Assembly (NCBI GenBank): GCA_017311185.1
Contig: JAESUZ010000350.1
Coordinates: forward strand, 124,001 to 188,000
DNA from: Proteles cristata cristata
Taxonomy: Eukaryota; Chordata; Mammalia; Carnivora; Hyaenidae
Direction: 5' to 3'
DNA: 64,000 bases
Part shown: positions 59,545-64,000 of the stretch, in pieces
Numbering within the stretch: the stretch's first letter is position 1
Layout: each line of letters begins with the position of its first letter
Made by a program: the position numbers and the translations under genes
Notes under the pieces: generated by a model
Database searches by the model: none
What the model saw: only the letters and a program-made list of their open reading frames with translations
What the model was told of the DNA's origin: nothing

Positions 59545-60292
59545 AATATGGCTTCTAAGTTCTCTCACTGTAGTATATGTAGGTAATTTTCTTTCTTTCT
59601 TTTAGATTTAGTTGAATAAAAGGGGAAGACATAAGGGGAATGCTTCCTACCTTGAGTGGATTTGTTTCCCTTACTAGTAGCCAAACCCTTAGATGAGAGG
59701 AAGGCAAAGAAAGAAGGGCCTCAGAACCAGGAATTTAAATGAATAAGGGCAATGGCCGCCTCCAAACTGAAGTTGAATTTGAAATCAACTCTACCACAAA
59801 AGGCTGTTACACAATTAGAGTGATAATAAAGAACTTATAGATTGATACATTATTATTTATAGGCCTAAGATAGTCATTAGCATCTCATATAGAGCCTTAC
59901 TTCTTTCTTAAAAAAATTTTTTTAATGTTTGCTTAGTTTTGAGAGACATATAGACAGAGCATGAACAGTAGAGGGGCAGAGAGGGAGAACAGAAAATGAA
60001 GCAAGCTCCAGCCTTTGAACTGTCAGCACAGAGCCCACTGTGGGGCTTAAACTCCTGAACCATGACATCATGACCTAAGCCAAAGTCAGATGCTCAACCA
60101 GCTGAGCCACACAAGCACCCCAAGCCTCATTTCTAATAAAAAAAATGACCTACCAGGTTCAATTAGGCGGTAAATAGGAATTTTTAAAGATTGACCAGTT
60201 CATAACTTAAAGCAATTGTAGTTATTTAAATGCAGAAAAGTCAGTCTAGTATTACACATGGTGTCTGACTATGTACCTCTTTAATCCTTTAG
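59545..60292 (+). repeat. Unit intron after L1-E
   Basis: Resumes as unit intron ('ttctaagttctctcactgta', 'gtaggtaattttctttcttt'), closely like 51870-52405. Contains a SINE. Confidence 0.7.
59904..60122 (-). mobile_element. CAN SINE in one unit copy only
   Basis: Minus-strand SINE ('gcaagctccagcctttgaac', 'catcatgacctaagcc', 'ctgagccacacaagcacccc') in the block that elsewhere reads 'cctcatttctaataaa'. The flanks agccttacttct / agcctcatttct match. The copies at 52235 and 62515 lack it. Confidence 0.88.
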
Positions 60293-60346
60293 CACGGCCC
60301 TGACTGAATGGAAATCAGACAACTATGAGGAAGTCCCCAGGAAAAT
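60293..60346 (+). CDS. Candidate repeat exon, 54 nt
   Basis: The acceptor is 'cctctttaatccttt-ag' and the donor AAAAT/gtgaga. Phase 2/2, only stop-free frame TALTEWKSDNYEEVPRK. It differs from the exon at 52406 by four bases and from its tandem-duplicate counterpart at 62695 by nine, even though its near flanks are almost identical to those of 62695. It keeps Y-E-E-V. Confidence 0.62.
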
Positions 60347-60389
60347 GTGAGATATAAATGAATAAAGATATATATATATGCACATATGT

Positions 60390-60609
60390 GGGGCGCCTGG
60401 GTGGCTTAGTCGGTTAAGCGTCCGACTTTCGCTTAGGTCATGATCTCGCTGTTCGTGGGTTCGAGCCCCGCGTCAGGTTCTGTGCTGACTGCCAGCTCGG
60501 AGCCTGGAGCCTGTTTCAGTCTGTGACTCCCTCTCTTTCTGACCCTCCCCTGCTCACGCTGTCTCTCTCTCTCTCCTAGAAATAAATTAAAAAAAAAAAA
60601 AGTAAATAA
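60390..60609 (+). mobile_element. Young felid CAN SINE, perfect 16-bp duplication
   Basis: Near-consensus head, box B 'cgctgttcgtgggttcgag', CT-rich middle and A-rich tail. The repeat atatatgcacatatgt is identical at 60374-60389 and 60610-60625. It is absent from the homologous site in the copy near 62790, so it inserted after the duplication or was never copied. Confidence 0.95.
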
Positions 60610-61337
60610 ATATATGCACATATGTACGTATATACTTATATCCACACAGATACACAAAGACACGTACACAAACATAAATACTGTGAGTAAAAGGGATGAG
60701 GTTTCCAAATGCATTCATAGAAGCATCCATGACAATTCAGTGTCTTTGACTGTTTCTGAACCTTCTCGCTGTAGCACCTGTAGATAACTTCCTGTCTGTC
60801 TGGATCTAGTTGGATCAAAGAGGAGCAGGTTGTAAGAGGAACGCTTCCTCCTCCTGGGGACTGGCAGCCAAAACCTTTTGGAGATTTCCAGAGTGCCTGT
60901 GTATGAGTCCTACTAGACTGGGTGAAGAGGGCACAGACTCCTACTAAGACAAAGAGGAGGTGGCAGTAGGCGGGGGACAGAGGAGCGGTGCTAACTGAGC
61001 CTGGATCGCTCACCCTGCAAGTGCTCTGCCACCACGTGGGGCTGCTGCCCCAAGTCCAAACCCACAGTCACGTGGAGGGGCCTCTGCCTCTGGCCTGCAG
61101 TTATTTGATGCTGTCTGAGGGCAGAGAAGGCCAGCATAAGAGGGTAAAAGGATGAAGGAAGGACCTGACAGCAGAACATTTGGTGGGAAAGAAGGATGTA
61201 TACCTGCAAAATGAGGTTGGATTGAAATAATTTCCCCCATGAAAGGCTGGTGCACACTGACCCGGCGTCAGTAGCAAAGATCTGTACCTAACTCTTGAAT
61301 TATTCACATTTTTGCTAGGTCTAAAATACAGAAGACA

Positions 61338-61575
61338 GGCACACCTGGGTAGCCCAGTGGGTTAATAGTCCAACTTTGGCTCAGGTCGTGATCTCCCTGT
61401 TCACGAGTTTGAGGCCCACCTTGGGTTGTGCGCTGATGGCTCCGAGCCTGGAGCCTGCTTCAGATTCTGTGTCTTCCTCTCTCTCTGACCCTTCCCTGCT
61501 CACACTCTGCTTGTCTCTCTCTCTCTTTCTCTCTCTTTCTGTCTCTCTCTCTCTCAAAATAAATAAACATTAAAA
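61338..61575 (+). mobile_element. CAN SINE shared by both duplicates (left copy)
   Basis: 'aggcacacctgggtagccca', 'ggctcaggtcgtgatctccc', CT-rich middle, aaaataaataaacatt tail. Its counterpart at 63524-63761 shows it was present before the 2186-bp duplication. Confidence 0.9.
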
Positions 61576-61759
61576 AATTTTAAATACATATTACGAACCT
61601 AGGGAAAATGAGATACTAGGTTTCAGTAACTGATTTGCATGTGAGTTTCCTAAATATCAACCAGTTTATAAGTTTAAGAATAATTGTGACCAATTTGCAC
61701 TGAATCAGTAAGTCTGCAAGTCGTGTGGTGTCTTACTAGGTCTATTTTTAATCTTTTAG

Positions 61760-61813
61760 CAGTGCCATGAATGAATGGACAGCAGTATCCTCTGAAGGGC
61801 TCTCCAATGCAAA
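61760..61813 (+). CDS. Candidate repeat exon, 54 nt, tyrosine-less type
   Basis: The acceptor is 'ctatttttaatcttt-tag' and the donor GCAAA/gtgagc. Phase 2/2, only stop-free frame SAMNEWTAVSSEGLSNA plus a split codon. It is homologous to the others (shared N/T-E-W or N-E-L core near residue 5) but has Ser-Ser in place of the Tyr motif. Its duplicate at 63946 is identical over all 54 bases. Confidence 0.6.
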
Positions 61814-62694
61814 GTGAGCTATGGTGAATCCATCCATACATAGATATGTATCTGTATACACACACACACAGGATTTGGGATGGTCTCTCTCAGGATCACT
61901 CATGGGATAACAAAATTCTGTTAATAAGAGAAAACAAAATGCCGTATCTGAAGTCTTCTCATCGTAAGCTTCTATATGTAATACTCTTTATCTTTTGACT
62001 ATAGGTGGAAAACAGATAAAGAGGTCCTAGAGGGAGTCTTTTTAATCCTAGTATTTGTCACTCTTGATTATTGTGTGTGAGATTCTACTAGAATGGCCAA
62101 GGAGGAGGACATCTTATTCAGAGCAAAGAGGTGTCAGCAGAAAGAATGGAGCTAATAGACCCTGGATCTGTCCCTCACCCTCCAGAGCTCTGCCCCCATG
62201 TGAAGCTGGTGCCCCAAACCCACCACCATACTGGAAGGAGTCTCTGCCTCAGGTCTTTAGTCACTTGGCTCTGTCTGCGAGGCAGAAAAGACCTCTAGGA
62301 AGCATGAAAGTAAGCAAGTGATGGAGGGACTTGCCAATCATGCAATTAGTTGGGGTTGAAGAGATATGTATCTATAAACCAAAGTTGAATTTGAAATAAA
62401 TTCCACCGCAAAAAGGCTGTTACACACTGAGTTTAGAGACATAGTAAAGAACTCTTACAGATTGATGCATTGCATTATTCATTTTTAGGCCTAAGATAGT
62501 CATTACCATCTCATATAAAGCCTCATTTCTGTTTAAAAAAAAAATCACCTACTAGGTTCAATTAGGTGGTAAATGCCTGAATTTTTAAAGGTTGACCAGT
62601 TCATAACTATGGAGCAATTGCAGTTATTTAAATGGAGAAAAGTCAGCCTAGTATTACACATGGTGTCTGACTGTGTACCTCTTTAATCTTTTAG
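61814..62694 (+). repeat. Unit intron between the two right-end exons
   Basis: Contains a short CA run (61859-61870), the 'gtaatactctttatcttttg' tract, the conserved intron block near 62185, and the pre-exon block 'catctcatataaagcctcat'. It is the cleanest copy because no element interrupts it. Confidence 0.7.
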
Positions 62695-62748
62695 CACGGC
62701 CTTGAGTGATTGGAAATCAGACAGCTATGTGGAAGTCATCAGTAAAAC
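62695..62748 (+). CDS. Candidate repeat exon, 54 nt, diverged
   Basis: The acceptor is 'cctctttaatctttt-ag' and the donor AAAAC/gtgaga. Phase 2/2, only stop-free frame TALSDWKSDSYVEVISK. Compared with the exon at 60293 it has nine base changes, only one silent, while the adjoining 34 bp of donor side are the same. The tyrosine is kept but the following E-E is now V-E. Confidence 0.62.
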
Positions 62749-62768
62749 GTGAGATATAAATGAATAAA

Positions 62769-62815
62769 GATATATATATATATGGATATATATATATATA
62801 TGCATATATGTATGT
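62769..62815 (+). repeat. (TA)n-rich tract
   Basis: Alternating TA with occasional G, just after the exon donor, longer here than in the sister copy near 60370. Such tracts follow several exons of the array. Confidence 0.85.
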
Positions 62816-63945
62816 ATATACTTACATCCACACAGATGCACAAAGACATATACAAAAACATAAATACTGTGAGTGAAAGGGATGAGGTTTCCAAATGCAT
62901 TCATAGGAGCATCCATGACAATTCAGTGTCTTTGACTGTTTCTGAACCTTCTCACTGTTGCACATGTAGATAACTTCCTGTCTGTCTGGATCTAGTTGGA
63001 TCAAAGAGGAGCAGGTTGTAAGAGGAACGCTTCCTCCTCCTGGGGACTGGCAGCCAAAACCTTTTGGAGATTTCCAGAGTGCCTGAGTATGAGTCCTACT
63101 AGACTGGGTGAAGAGGGCACAGACTCCTACTAAGACAAAGAGGAGGTGGCAGTAGGCGGGGGACAGAGGAGCGGTGCTAACTGAGCCTGGATCGCTCACC
63201 CTGCAAGTGCTCTGCCACCATGTGGGGCTGCTGCCCCAAGTCCAAACCCACAGTCACGTGGAGGGGCCTCTGCCTCTGGCCTGCAGTTATTTGATGCTAT
63301 CTGAGGCCAGAGAAGGCCAGCATAAGAGGGTAAAAGGGTGAAGGGAGGACCTGACAGCAGAACATTTGGCGGGAAAGAAGGATGTATACCTGCAAAATGA
63401 GGTTGGATTGAAATAATTTCCCCCATGAAAGGCTGGTGCACACTGACCCGGCGTCAGTAGCAAAGATCTGTACCTAACTCTTGAATTATTCACATTTTTG
63501 CTAGGTCTAAAATACAGAAGACAGGCACACCTGGGTAGCCCAGTGGGTTAATAGTCCAACTTTGGCTCAGGTCGTGATCTCCCTGTTCATGAGTTTGAGG
63601 CCCACCTTGGGTTGTGCGCTGATGGCTCCGAGCCTGGAGCCTGCTTCAGATTCTGTGTCTTCCTCTCTCTCTGACCCTTCCCTGCTCACACTCTGCTTGT
63701 CTCTCTCTCTCTTTCTCTCTTTTTCTGTCTCTCTCTCTCTCAAAATAAATAAACATTAAAAAATTTTAAATACATATTACGAACCTAGGAAAAATGAGCT
63801 ACTAGGTTTCAGTAACTGATTTGCATGTGAGTTTCCTAAATATCAACCAGTTTATAAGTTTAAGAATAATTGTGACCAATTTGCACTGAATCAGTAAGTC
63901 TGCAAGTCGTGTGGTGTCTTACTAGGTCTATTTTTAATCTTTTAG
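62816..63945 (+). repeat. Right copy of the 2186-bp duplication
   Basis: Matches 60630-61759 without the SINE at 60390. Contains the shared SINE at 63524-63761 and the conserved intron block. Confidence 0.92.
63524..63761 (+). mobile_element. CAN SINE shared by both duplicates (right copy)
   Basis: Same insertion as 61338-61575, copied with the duplicated segment; it differs by only a few bases. Confidence 0.9.
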
Positions 63946-63999
63946 CAGTGCCATGAATGAATGGACAGCAGTATCCTCTGAAGGGCTCTCCAATGCAAA
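63946..63999 (+). CDS. Candidate repeat exon, 54 nt, at the window edge
   Basis: Identical to the exon at 61760 over 54 of 54 bases, with the same acceptor. The window ends one base into its expected donor. The gene and the exon array therefore probably continue to the right. Confidence 0.58.
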
Positions 64000-64000
64000 G

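Larger units (their letters stand above)
60626..61975 (+). repeat. Left copy of a 2186-bp tandem duplication
   Basis: From about 60626 to at least 61813 the sequence recurs 2186 bp to the right (62812-63999), with about a dozen differences over the 960 bp before the exon. It includes the conserved intron block, a SINE and the exon at 61760. The right copy runs off the window end. Confidence 0.92.

Noticed and set aside
60636..61013. A 125-codon minus-strand ORF, repeated at 62822-63199
   Set aside because: Both copies exist because the segment is a recent duplicate. The frame lies antisense in a unit intron and spans the conserved intron block, with no splice or domain support, and older unit copies do not keep it open.
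61010..61257. Minus-strand frames of 68-88 codons and their copies near 63200-63493
   Set aside because: Overlapping frames on one strand of a duplicated intron; no similarity, no initiation context, broken in older units.
1..64000. Endogenous retrovirus sequence
   Set aside because: I saw no paired LTRs, primer-binding site or gag/pol/env frames; the only reverse-transcriptase-like debris is L1.

Overview
The window is mammalian nuclear DNA, almost certainly from a cat (Felidae). The evidence is repeat content. At least 20 tRNA-derived CAN SINEs have the felid head (gcctgggtggcttagtcgg, then a tcaggtcatgatctcg box B), a CT-rich middle and an A-rich tail. Several L1 tails belong to one carnivore L1 3' UTR family (gagactcttgaatgctgac). 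There is no bacterial-style gene, operon, rRNA, CRISPR array or origin. Nearly all long ORFs are L1 debris or chance frames.

Layout. 1-13 kb holds old sequence (MIR, L2, MER5-like, old L1 tails) with felid SINEs. Five large L1 copies all lie on the minus strand: 13.7-16.4, 25.25-34.6, 36.8-41.1, 44.1-50.5 and 53.6-59.5 kb. They carry nested younger L1s, three of them twin-primed (internally inverted), and nested SINEs.

Between the L1s, from about 23.9 kb to the right edge, lies the most interesting part: a tandemly amplified intron/exon unit on the plus strand. Each unit carries a tiny exon, usually exactly 54 nt (18 codons). Each exon has a conserved pyrimidine-tract acceptor (..ttaatcttttag), starts and ends in phase 2, and nearly always has a gtgag donor. 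I find ten candidate exons: 24323, 42053, 42913, 50645, 51685, 52406, 53437, 60293, 61760/62695 (two successive units) and 63946, counting 61760 and 62695 separately makes eleven. In the 54-nt exons the phase-2 frame is the only one of three without a stop. Most encode a tyrosine motif of the type N-Y-E-E-V/P. After the inserted elements are subtracted, exon spacing is about 0.7-1.0 kb.

I read this as the internal part of one plus-strand gene whose short repeat exons multiplied by tandem duplication and were then spread apart by antisense L1 insertions. I do not recognise the gene and give no symbol. Its first and last exons were not found. The right end is the youngest part: a 2186-bp tandem duplication, about 99% identical over its core, whose exon copies range from identical (61760/63946) to strongly diverged (60293/62695).

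All similarities and counts were made by eye from the sequence. Family names are from knowledge of mammalian repeats, not from a search.
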